DNA of 23,080 nt from a virus. Below, piece by piece: positions 16,272-22,728 of this stretch (position 1 is its first letter; every line of letters begins with the position of its first letter). Below the pieces are notes generated by a model. The model saw only the letters and a program-made list of their open reading frames with translations, did not search any database and had not been told where the DNA came from. A program made the translations under genes and the position numbers. The stretch is from positions 1 to 23,080 of the IMG/VR virus record IMGVR_UViG_3300031638_000020; one strand, written 5' to 3'.

Positions 16272-16785
16272 TTAAGTTATCCAGTATTGTTATTGCCTGC
16301 TGTAACGGTATCTTAAACCACTCTCCCTTGGAGTCAAGTGACAAAGGCAGTGCCCTAGTGTGTGCCTCTTTTTCTGCCTTACGCCTATCATTAGATGCAA
16401 CAGCATGTTCCAACACAAAGTCACGCATAGGGCTGCTGGTTTGGTAACCGTTGAGCCTATCTTCTGCATCAATAGCCATGCCTATCTTAACCCATCCAGG
16501 CCAAGCTTTGTTAGTGATGACGTATACATAACCCTCTTTAATGTTAGCTAACTTATAAGTCCCCTCAAAGGCTGCATCATTAAAGTTTTTGTATCTACCT
16601 GCTTTGTGTAGAGGGTGATCTTTATGTATGTATTTGCCATTTACGTACATCCTATTTGGGTTAGATACCTTGACATTAGACTTTAGTGATAACTGCATGC
16701 GACAGGGTCTACATATTTTGCTCCCGTAGTCTGACTTGTACTGATTGTCTGTACTTAATAATACGTCACATGTATTACAATGCAT
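16192..16785 (-). CDS. T5orf172/GIY-YIG-type putative nuclease with zinc ribbon
   Basis: This 197-residue protein starts with a four-cysteine zinc-ribbon pattern (C3-x2-C6 and C25-x2-C28), then a linker containing GKYIHKDHPLHKAGRYKNF, and a T5orf172/MUG113-like domain of the GIY-YIG superfamily at about 85-165. That domain shows GYVYVITN, WVKIG, R110 in EDRL, KAEKEAH (E138 and E140 are candidate catalytic Glu) and GEWFKI. Such proteins are usually mobile endonucleases or host-takeover nucleases. The ATG at 16785 is preferred over 16812 because GGAGGAA lies 5 nt before it and it overlaps the upstream stop (TAATG). The last 27 codons overlap the start of PhoH in another frame. Confidence 0.8.
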   Translation of the reverse strand: MHCNTCDVLLSTDNQYKSDYGSKICRPCRMQLSLKSNVKVSNPNRMYVNGKYIHKDHPLHKAGRYKNFNDAAFEGTYKLANIKEGYVYVITNKAWPGWVKIGMAIDAEDRLNGYQTSSPMRDFVLEHAVASNDRRKAEKEAHTRALPLSLDSKGEWFKIPLQQAITILDNLNEHRHIRATKKADTHKKEDNLQGSLF

Positions 16786-16985
16786 TACGCTTCCTCCGGT
16801 ACTTTGGCACATAAGTGAACTAGCTTTGGTGTGTTCTCCATGATGGCTGGTATGCCTTGATATAACTGGTCTAATACATTTACCGCCGCACTATTGCAGG
16901 AAGCATATGTGTTATACAAAACAGGAGACGCCCGAATAAACGGAACATCCCCTGCAAAGTATGCTACTACAACTAGGACATACAT
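16785..16985 (-). CDS. Small secreted or membrane-anchored phage protein, unknown
   Basis: This 66-residue protein has an N-terminal hydrophobic segment (MYVLVVVAYFAGDV) that could be a signal anchor, then a short polar domain with two cysteines (YASCNSA and HLCAKVP). Small proteins with a hydrophobic start and a Cys pair are frequent in marine phages, but I know no function for them. A periplasmic, disulphide-bonded product is plausible. It overlaps both neighbours by one base (TAATG at each junction), so it belongs to the coupled operon. Confidence 0.65.
   Translation of the reverse strand: MYVLVVVAYFAGDVPFIRASPVLYNTYASCNSAAVNVLDQLYQGIPAIMENTPKLVHLCAKVPEEA
16791..16797 (-). promoter_or_regulatory. 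Shine-Dalgarno for the GIY-YIG gene
   Basis: GGAGGAA on the - strand, 5 nt before the ATG at 16785, inside the end of the upstream 66-aa gene. It fixes the start and argues against the in-frame ATG at 16812. Confidence 0.7.
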
Positions 16986-17089
16986 TACCCTGAGGTTGCC
17001 GCCGCTACAGTAGCAACAGGTTCAAACAGTGCCTCAAGGATACCGTTGCCTACCATGACAATCATAACGAATTGTATTACTTCAAACAT
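16985..17089 (-). CDS. 34-residue hydrophobic peptide gene
   Basis: This short gene begins MFEVIQFVMIVMVG, continues through GILEALFEPVAT, and ends AAATSG with a TAA stop. Residues 4-22 form one probable membrane helix. Three features support it: an AAAGGA Shine-Dalgarno about 6 nt upstream, an 8-nt overlap with the end of the glutaredoxin gene, and a TAATG overlap with the next gene. Without it there would be a roughly 96-nt gap in an otherwise gapless operon. Function is unknown; it may be a small membrane modulator. Confidence 0.7.
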   Translation of the reverse strand: MFEVIQFVMIVMVGNGILEALFEPVATVAAATSG

Positions 17090-17324
17090 CTTTATTCCTT
17101 TCAAGTTGTTGGACTAACTCTTTATAACCACCTACGTAGTCACCTTTGCTATCCCATATTTGTGGTACGGTTTTCATACCAGCTTCTTTTATGAGCGTCA
17201 ACAGCCACCTACTACTTGGTGTATCAAGAGAGTAAGACGTGAAGCTTACCCTCTCTTTGCGTAGTAGATACTTAGCCTTAGTGCAGAACTCACAGTTAGT
17301 TGTTCCTAAGACTATGTAGCTCAT
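17082..17324 (-). CDS. Glutaredoxin, likely electron donor to the RNR
   Basis: This 80-residue thioredoxin-fold protein has the C-x-x-C active site (C11-E-F-C14), the cis-proline motif TVP at 52-54 and the GGY glutathione/partner-binding motif at 65-67. Its length and order are typical of a single-domain glutaredoxin. Its ATG overlaps the RNR stop (ATGA at 17321-17324), so synthesis of reductant and reductase is coupled. It probably reduces the C-terminal cysteine pair of the RNR after each turnover. Whether glutathione or a host reductase recharges it cannot be told from sequence. Confidence 0.9.
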   Translation of the reverse strand: MSYIVLGTTNCEFCTKAKYLLRKERVSFTSYSLDTPSSRWLLTLIKEAGMKTVPQIWDSKGDYVGGYKELVQQLERNKDV

Positions 17325-19216
17325 ACCAGATCTACAATCTCGCAGCTGTCACCAGAACAAGCAAGTGTTTGACTACCTGCAGTGTTGTCTTCGTTCTCAT
17401 ACTCATCTAGTTTTGACCAATCAATAGTCTTAGGCATCAGAGACAATAGTGTCTTATAGTCAGACTTACCACACTCCTGATAAGGAGCTTGCTGGTACGT
17501 ATGCTCATTGAATGGCAGGAAGGATACCCCTGACATCTCATCAAAGTGTTTGTACACAAAAGCACCTACTTCAAACCATTCATCATTCTTCACGTTAATA
17601 GTAACGGATGGCTTATGCTCACACCAGTTACGCTGGTATGCTAACCACATCTCTAGCTGTTCAATAGCAGTCATGTCAGCGGTACACACTGCATTATCTG
17701 GTGCCTTCATAGGAAAGCTGAACACTGTAGTCTGATCTGGTTTAAATACCTCAGGTGCATTAGGAATACCTTGATCCTTCATGAACTGTGTTACTGGATC
17801 TTTGTTGTCACCACGTACAGTGCGAATATAATAGGGGCTGTGACGTGCGTGAATACCACTAGCGGAGTCAACAAGTTGAGATACGGTTCCCGAAGGTTTA
17901 ACACAGCTGATAGCAGCACTAACAGGGATGCCAAGGCGCTCAGCCCACTCAGCGTTAGTAGTAACAGCAACATTACGTAAGTGATCAAGGGTCTTATCCA
18001 ATCCTTTGTTCTTCAGTGTCATGAGAGGGTTGTCCATGATACCTGTCAGTGACACACCCAACAGACGTTCAGCTTCAGTGTTTGTTGCCCAGATCTTACG
18101 CAAGTAGGGCATCTTAGTATAAGTAGACTGAATTGTACCCATGATAGTAGCTAGGCGTACCTTTTCAGATATTGTATCAATAGTATCGGTTGCACGTATA
18201 ACGCACTCTGTTAGGTTGCAAAACTGATATGGAAGTAATATTATTTCGCTGCAAGGATTTGTTCCGAACTCATGGTTAGGGTCACGGCGACCATTCTTTG
18301 CTGCTTGCTTCTTAGATGCTTCACGATTGAAGATGCCACGCTCACCAGAGCCAGACTCTACAAGCGACATCCACTCACGCATAAACGACAGGCTATCAGG
18401 CTTCTCAGTATAGGCTACAGAGTTATTAGCTAAGGCACGTTGTGGATTGTTCTCCCACCATGAGCCAGACTTAGCAGTACGCATACGATCATCACTAAGA
18501 TTACTCAATGAAATCATGGCGCTGCGCCGAACTCCACCAACTACCACTACCTCGCCAATCTTACACATGATGTCATGACACTCAATGGATGAAAGCTTAC
18601 GTCCCTCTGATTTCTTGAATGAATTGATAGTGAAGTTAAACAGATCCACCAATGGTGCTGGGCCTGATGCCCTACCGCCAAACGTCTTAAGAGGTGCACC
18701 AGCAGCGCGTACCTTAGAAACGTCCCACGTTGGGATTTCACCAGCATACAGGAGTGCAATCAATTGACGCAAAGACTTAGCCCACCCCTCCTTACTATCC
18801 CTGACAACGATACTAGTCTCGCTCTGGAAGAGTTGTGGCACCTCTGGGAGCTTAGTGATGAACTGGCGCTCGACACTGAAGCCAACGCCAGTACCACAGA
18901 GGAGGATAAACATAGCCTCATCGAAGGACTTAAGGTCATCTACGGGTAAGAAGCTACAGTTATACATGCAAGTATTGTCCCGCTCTGATGCGGGGCCTGC
19001 AGTCATGAGCGCTCTCATAGATGGCATAACTTCTAGGCCCAATATAGCTTGCTCTAATTGATCTGCTGTCTTCTTATCAACCTTATCCCCCACAATGTTC
19101 TTGACGTAACGGGATACTGTGTCTCCCCACGATTCACGCCCAGTGCCCTCAAAGTATTTAGCATAGCGTGACTTGTGGATAAAAGATTGGTAGTCGGTTG
19201 GTAGTTGGTTGCTCAT
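17321..19216 (-). CDS. nrdJ: Adenosylcobalamin-dependent (class II) ribonucleotide reductase, monomeric type
   Basis: This 631-residue enzyme converts ribonucleotides to deoxyribonucleotides for phage DNA synthesis. Key residues are visible. NPCSEI at 320-325 gives the catalytic Asn, thiyl Cys (C322) and Glu (E324). C333 lies 11 residues on, as in the monomeric Lactobacillus-type enzyme. C87 in NTCMYNCSF is the likely redox partner, and ACSGDSCEI near the end gives the C620-x4-C625 shuttle pair. No small radical subunit (NrdB) and no glycyl-radical motif is nearby, which supports the B12-dependent class. It is shorter than the roughly 740-residue Lactobacillus enzyme, as phage versions often are. 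GAGGAAAT upstream supports the start; glutaredoxin follows. Confidence 0.9.
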   Translation of the reverse strand: MSNQLPTDYQSFIHKSRYAKYFEGTGRESWGDTVSRYVKNIVGDKVDKKTADQLEQAILGLEVMPSMRALMTAGPASERDNTCMYNCSFLPVDDLKSFDEAMFILLCGTGVGFSVERQFITKLPEVPQLFQSETSIVVRDSKEGWAKSLRQLIALLYAGEIPTWDVSKVRAAGAPLKTFGGRASGPAPLVDLFNFTINSFKKSEGRKLSSIECHDIMCKIGEVVVVGGVRRSAMISLSNLSDDRMRTAKSGSWWENNPQRALANNSVAYTEKPDSLSFMREWMSLVESGSGERGIFNREASKKQAAKNGRRDPNHEFGTNPCSEIILLPYQFCNLTECVIRATDTIDTISEKVRLATIMGTIQSTYTKMPYLRKIWATNTEAERLLGVSLTGIMDNPLMTLKNKGLDKTLDHLRNVAVTTNAEWAERLGIPVSAAISCVKPSGTVSQLVDSASGIHARHSPYYIRTVRGDNKDPVTQFMKDQGIPNAPEVFKPDQTTVFSFPMKAPDNAVCTADMTAIEQLEMWLAYQRNWCEHKPSVTINVKNDEWFEVGAFVYKHFDEMSGVSFLPFNEHTYQQAPYQECGKSDYKTLLSLMPKTIDWSKLDEYENEDNTAGSQTLACSGDSCEIVDLV

Positions 19217-19251
19217 TTCATTTCCTCATAAAATAGTTTCATCATACTCAT
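19213..19251 (-). other. 12-codon mini-ORF bridging MazG and RNR
   Basis: Between the MazG stop and the RNR start lies a 12-residue reading frame (MSMMKLFYEEMK). It begins in an ATGA overlap with the MazG stop and ends in an ATGA overlap with the RNR start. The RNR Shine-Dalgarno (GAGGAAAT) is inside it. It may be a coupling peptide that keeps ribosomes running into RNR, a remnant of a lost gene, or chance. Confidence 0.3.
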
Positions 19252-19721
19252 ACCAGATCACTTAAGTCTGGTGCTTTATAGTTAGGCCCTTTAAGAACCT
19301 TACCGTCTTCACGGAAGATAGGCTTACCGTCAGTGCCTAGCTTGGACATATTGCTCTGGTGTACAAGCTGGAAGGCATCAAACACAGTGCCGTGCCCGTA
19401 GTAACTTTCAGCATTTTCAATCTCATCATGGGCATCCCCCATTAAATCCATCCATACACTGGTTTCTGGTGCACCTAAAAACTCTATGAAGTTGCCAGTA
19501 GTTACAGTATCAAAACCTTCAATAACGTAGAGCAGATCAGCTATCTCTTTAAGGTGTGCAGCCGTACCAATAGTCTCTGCCTGAGCCTCTTCTAGTTCTT
19601 CTTTAATAAGCTTTAACCACAGCCGTGGGTCAAGTGATGCCTTAAAGGTATAGATAAACTCCTGTAAGCATTCCTCTTGTGTTGGCACTCTGAATGCCTC
19701 AATATCTGTTGCGTTAATCAT
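19248..19721 (-). CDS. MazG-like nucleotide pyrophosphohydrolase
   Basis: This 157-residue all-helical protein carries the MazG/PRA-PH-type metal site: E41-E42-x-x-E45 in KEELEEAQAE and E59-x-x-D62 in KEIADLLYVIEGF. The C-terminal part, with DAFQLVHQSNMSKLGTDGKP and VLKGPNYKAPDL, is the substrate-side signature of phage MazG-like/phosphoribosyl-ATP-type pyrophosphatases. These enzymes hydrolyse NTPs or dNTPs to monophosphates; in phages they may clean up noncanonical nucleotides or tune the pool feeding RNR. An AAGGAGAGG Shine-Dalgarno lies just upstream, and the start overlaps the 57-aa gene in an ATGA. Confidence 0.8.
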   Translation of the reverse strand: MINATDIEAFRVPTQEECLQEFIYTFKASLDPRLWLKLIKEELEEAQAETIGTAAHLKEIADLLYVIEGFDTVTTGNFIEFLGAPETSVWMDLMGDAHDEIENAESYYGHGTVFDAFQLVHQSNMSKLGTDGKPIFREDGKVLKGPNYKAPDLSDLV

Positions 19722-19891
19722 AACCTCTCCTTCACTACCAAGTTTTTAACTTCAATGTCATCCACGTCATAGAACGTATCAACAATCATATCTCTTACAT
19801 CATCTTCGTGTGCGTCTTCATAGGACGATAAGATGTTGTTATTACTATCTACAGTGACCAACATTGTCACCCCGAATTGCTTAACACTCAT
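19718..19891 (-). CDS. 57-residue acidic protein, unknown
   Basis: This short gene reads MSVKQFGVTMLVTVDSNNNI... and then YEDAHEDDVRDMIVDTFYD, ending VVKERL. It looks like a small beta strand plus an acidic helix, with no motif that I recognise. It is strongly supported by context: its ATG overlaps the stop of the DUF3310 gene (ATGA, 19888-19891), its TGA overlaps the MazG start (ATGA, 19718-19721), and it fills exactly the space between them. Function unknown. Confidence 0.75.
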   Translation of the reverse strand: MSVKQFGVTMLVTVDSNNNILSSYEDAHEDDVRDMIVDTFYDVDDIEVKNLVVKERL

Positions 19892-20175
19892 TTGTGTTTC
19901 TCCGCAAGTGCTTCATTCATTTTATTAAGATACCACCCTGCCTTCTTCATATCTTCCACGGGGTTAGCCTTATAGCGATATCTGTGTTGGTACTTAACCA
20001 TGTTACCGTGGCAGTACGCAATGTAACCGTCTAAACCTAGCACCTGCTTGATGTAGTCGATGCATTCAATGCCACCCATGTTATAATGCACAGGTCGATC
20101 AACAGGATCAAAGTGCTTTAACTCAGGATGCTGATCACCTACATACTCTGTGTGTGGTAATAGTTCTTCTTTCAT
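19888..20175 (-). CDS. DUF3310 protein
   Basis: This 95-residue protein matches the DUF3310 pattern: RPVHYNMGGIECIDYIKQVLG, then GYIAYCHGNMVKYQHRYRYK, then PVEDMKKAGWYLNKM. The family is common in the replication regions of tailed phages and is sometimes called nucleotide-kinase-like, but no activity is firmly established. Its place between endonuclease I and MazG fits nucleotide metabolism. It overlaps both neighbours by 4 nt (ATGA). Confidence 0.8.
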   Translation of the reverse strand: MKEELLPHTEYVGDQHPELKHFDPVDRPVHYNMGGIECIDYIKQVLGLDGYIAYCHGNMVKYQHRYRYKANPVEDMKKAGWYLNKMNEALAEKHK

Positions 20176-20510
20176 GCGTTACCCTCTGTCTTAGTCCATC
20201 TGTTTAATCTTATTACGTTGTTACCCTCAGGTGGATCTGGTTCATCATCTAACAGCCAACCATCTACTTCTTCCAGTAAGCCATCACGATAAGCTACAAC
20301 CTCATCAAGAGCCTTAGGGTTATCATTAGCCCATGATAGGAAAGCAGCCATCAGAGTTATATAGTGAACCATAGTACTCTGTGTAGACCTTTCTATGGTT
20401 GACTCAGAGGATGCAGCAATACCTGTCTCAATGTGACCTGTCCACTCATCACCCTGCATTACAGGTCTAACGATCAGTGCCATCTCATCATCTGATAACG
20501 TATAACTCAT
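20172..20510 (-). CDS. Unknown small acidic protein
   Basis: This 112-residue protein starts MSYTLSDDEMALIVRPVMQG, has a hydrophobic helix around residues 48-61 (VHYITLMAAFLSWAN), and then an acidic, proline-rich end (DDEPDPPEGNNVIRLNRW). I do not recognise a family. The helix is short and flanked by polar residues, so it is more likely a buried core helix than a membrane segment. It is coupled to the endonuclease I gene upstream and overlaps the DUF3310 gene by 4 nt. Confidence 0.7.
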   Translation of the reverse strand: MSYTLSDDEMALIVRPVMQGDEWTGHIETGIAASSESTIERSTQSTMVHYITLMAAFLSWANDNPKALDEVVAYRDGLLEEVDGWLLDDEPDPPEGNNVIRLNRWTKTEGNA

Positions 20511-20959
20511 CAGTCTTTCCTTTTTGTTTTTAGTACCACTACATCTGTAGTAGCCCTAGATCCTGGCTCAGTCAACCACGCCTCAGGTATAACTCTGTTT
20601 GCCCACAGGAAACTGTTCTTGTCGCACCACTCAAAGTAGCGGCTCTTAGCACCCTTATAAAGCTTAGCATTCGCGTTACTGAATACGAACCTTATATCTA
20701 ACTCTGGATGTTGTTGCTTTATTGCAACATGTTTCCTGCGATCTTCATTATCGAATATACCCTTTGTCTCCACTATGATGCCGTTGTCTAACTCAAAGTC
20801 AGGAGTGTACTTGCGGTAGCGTAGGTCTTCCCACTCTATCTTTAGTAACTCATACTTAACTATCTTCTGTCTTGGAGTTAAAAAAGCAGCGGCCTCTTTC
20901 TCAAGACCACTGCGATAACGGCGAGAGTTATGTACTCTTGCAGTTGTTCTTTTTGCCAT
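20510..20959 (-). CDS. Endonuclease I (T7 gp3-type Holliday-junction resolvase)
   Basis: At 149 residues, this equals the length of T7 endonuclease I, which cuts branched DNA and helps degrade host DNA. The catalytic residues line up almost exactly with the T7 enzyme (E20, D55, E65, K67): here E20 in RSGLEKE, D54 in YTPDFEL, and E64 and K66 in IIVETKGIFDNEDRRK. The C-terminal part RFVFSNANAKLYKGAKSRY and FEWCDKN is also characteristic. It starts 1 nt after the stop of the Cas4-like exonuclease and overlaps the next gene by one base. It probably works with that exonuclease on replication and recombination intermediates. Confidence 0.92.
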   Translation of the reverse strand: MAKRTTARVHNSRRYRSGLEKEAAAFLTPRQKIVKYELLKIEWEDLRYRKYTPDFELDNGIIVETKGIFDNEDRRKHVAIKQQHPELDIRFVFSNANAKLYKGAKSRYFEWCDKNSFLWANRVIPEAWLTEPGSRATTDVVVLKTKRKD

Positions 20960-20960
20960 C

Positions 20961-21821
20961 CTAATTGTATTCCTCCGCTACAAACGTATAGTCTACTTCA
21001 GGTGGGTTCTTAGCCTTGCTCATGATGCTTGGCCTTGGTGTTAGGTTAGTGTGACACTTGTGTTTAAAGCTACAGAACTTGCAGCCATTCGGCAGTACCC
21101 AGTTGCCTGTCTCTTTACGATAGAACGTTTCCTTAACTGGCTCAAAGCAACGCTCAAAGGGTTCATCATTATCAATGAAGTCCACGGTAGCTTGTATGTC
21201 AGCTAAGACCTTCTTCCGGTCCACCATAGAGGCGTCTACATACTTAAACTCTCCATTGCCTTTGTTGACTACCCACCAGCCACCTACATCAACTCCTGCG
21301 GCCTCTGCGTAGCCTACAAGCTGTGATACATAGCCGAAGCCATCTCCATCAGCTAGACTATCAAAGGAAGCAAACTTATTAGTGTAGGACCAAGGTGAAG
21401 CAGACTTAACATCGTCAAGCTTACCATCCATGATCATGTCATACTCACCGTTGATCTTACGACCATTGGCTAACTCAAGTGTAACCCTATCATTGTCTTG
21501 GAAGTCCACACCAGCCTCATTAAGGATGCCTTTAAATACTGCCTCAACAATATCTCCAAGCATCATGTTCATCATGAAGTGGGGTGGAAAGGGTGTCTTA
21601 TCTGCTGGGTCATTCTTATCAAACCACAGCTGACACTTAGGGCGACCTATATTGGACATACGCAAACGAAACTCATCACGTGGTCCACTATCAAACTGCT
21701 TAAGTAGTGCAGCCTTCACATCGGAGGCGACCTTATCAGCCACCTCCTCTGAGAATGAAGTCTTCCCTGCAACAGCCCTCTGAAAGAAGCTATAAACTTT
21801 AAGTTCTGCAGGGTGTTCCAT
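20961..21821 (-). CDS. Cas4/RecB-like PD-(D/E)XK exonuclease, probable Fe-S protein
   Basis: This 286-residue protein has the Cas4/AddB-like nuclease layout. E93 in LGDIVEAVF, D128 in GEYDMI, D137-V-K139 and the Q167-x3-Y171 motif give the active site. C63 (IGRPKCQLWF) together with C247, C250 and C256 (CKFCSFKHKC) could bind a 4Fe-4S cluster, as in Cas4. In phages such proteins are the replication-linked 5'-3' exonuclease, chewing host DNA or preparing ends. No cas genes or repeats are nearby, so it is not a CRISPR adaptation protein here. It overlaps the upstream gene's stop by one base. Confidence 0.85.
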   Translation of the reverse strand: MEHPAELKVYSFFQRAVAGKTSFSEEVADKVASDVKAALLKQFDSGPRDEFRLRMSNIGRPKCQLWFDKNDPADKTPFPPHFMMNMMLGDIVEAVFKGILNEAGVDFQDNDRVTLELANGRKINGEYDMIMDGKLDDVKSASPWSYTNKFASFDSLADGDGFGYVSQLVGYAEAAGVDVGGWWVVNKGNGEFKYVDASMVDRKKVLADIQATVDFIDNDEPFERCFEPVKETFYRKETGNWVLPNGCKFCSFKHKCHTNLTPRPSIMSKAKNPPEVDYTFVAEEYN

Positions 21822-22687
21822 TAGAATGGTGCCTCATCTACATCAATGATAGACGATACAAGATCTGTATCTTCCTTTGACATACTTGAACCAGACCGCT
21901 CATGATGCAGGTCCATGATCTTTGTATTGATGTAGGAGATCAGTTCCAAGAAGTCTTGGAGCGTCTGATTATCCCCGTCAGAGAGTTCAACCGTATCAGC
22001 TACAGCAGACTTGAAGTAAGCATACTGATTGCCGTTTGGTAGATCTCCTATAACACCATCAACGCTTAAGTTAGCCATGATAGGTAGCAGGTTCTTCCGG
22101 TGTAGTGCAGACAGTGAACTATCCAATGCCTTAAGACTATCGCGGTTTTTAACGTCAAAGATAACAGGCATGTTGTTGATCTCTACTACAACAGGCTCAC
22201 CCATTTCGTTCATTACGGAATCCACTGTAAGTGCACCCATAACAACCTTCACACGTTTAACACTACGGATGATGTCCTTTGTCTTATCTGGAAGAGCATT
22301 CCAATCCTCAATGTAACCAGATGGACGACCTAAGTTAAAGCCACCAACACTGTCAGCCAAGTCGCTGTTGACAGAGTTAGCCAAGACAGACTTTTCCATC
22401 TCGTTAGTGTCTGAGTTCCAGCGCTGCCACTGCTGACGCTGTGTGAATACCCGTAACTTAACGCTGTTTGCGTAATAGGTATCATCACCCATAGTGATCT
22501 TGAATGCACCGACACCGATCACCTCAGTGCGGAGCTTCTTGCCGTTTACTTCTATTTCACCCATCATAGGTGACTGTACTAGGTTCAGACGTGCAATCGT
22601 TGGACCACTAGAGGTAGGTGCTGACACCCCCATAAGTTCTGCCAATGATTTGCCTTCATGACCTGTTACTGATAGTTCTGTACTCAT
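21821..22687 (-). CDS. Putative ssDNA-binding protein with acidic C-terminal tip
   Basis: This 288-residue protein has no recognised enzymatic motif. The central part is beta-rich (IARLNLVQSPMMGEIEVNG, YYANSVKLRVFTQRQQW). The end is acidic and finishes DVDEAPF, resembling the D-D-x-x-P-F or acidic-tail-plus-Phe tips that let SSB proteins such as E. coli SSB and T7 gp2.5 contact polymerases and nucleases. It sits between DNA polymerase and the exonuclease, where an SSB is expected. AAGGAAA lies about 6 nt upstream. The assignment rests on the tail and the position; the core fold is not recognised. Confidence 0.6.
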   Translation of the reverse strand: MSTELSVTGHEGKSLAELMGVSAPTSSGPTIARLNLVQSPMMGEIEVNGKKLRTEVIGVGAFKITMGDDTYYANSVKLRVFTQRQQWQRWNSDTNEMEKSVLANSVNSDLADSVGGFNLGRPSGYIEDWNALPDKTKDIIRSVKRVKVVMGALTVDSVMNEMGEPVVVEINNMPVIFDVKNRDSLKALDSSLSALHRKNLLPIMANLSVDGVIGDLPNGNQYAYFKSAVADTVELSDGDNQTLQDFLELISYINTKIMDLHHERSGSSMSKEDTDLVSSIIDVDEAPF

Positions 22688-22728
22688 GTGTTTTTCCTTA
22701 CATGTTTTAAGAGAGTCTTAGTTATACA

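Noticed and set aside
16786-16812. Longer GIY-YIG start at 16812
   Set aside because: It would place the Shine-Dalgarno inside the coding region and overlap the upstream gene by 28 nt; the ATG at 16785 fits the overlap pattern.
17321-19216. Intein or intron in the RNR gene
   Set aside because: Catalytic motifs are contiguous and properly spaced, and the 631-aa length leaves no room for an insertion.
20961-21821. Cas4 as part of a CRISPR-Cas locus
   Set aside because: There are no other cas genes or arrays. The gene sits between SSB-like and endonuclease I genes, as expected for a phage replication exonuclease.
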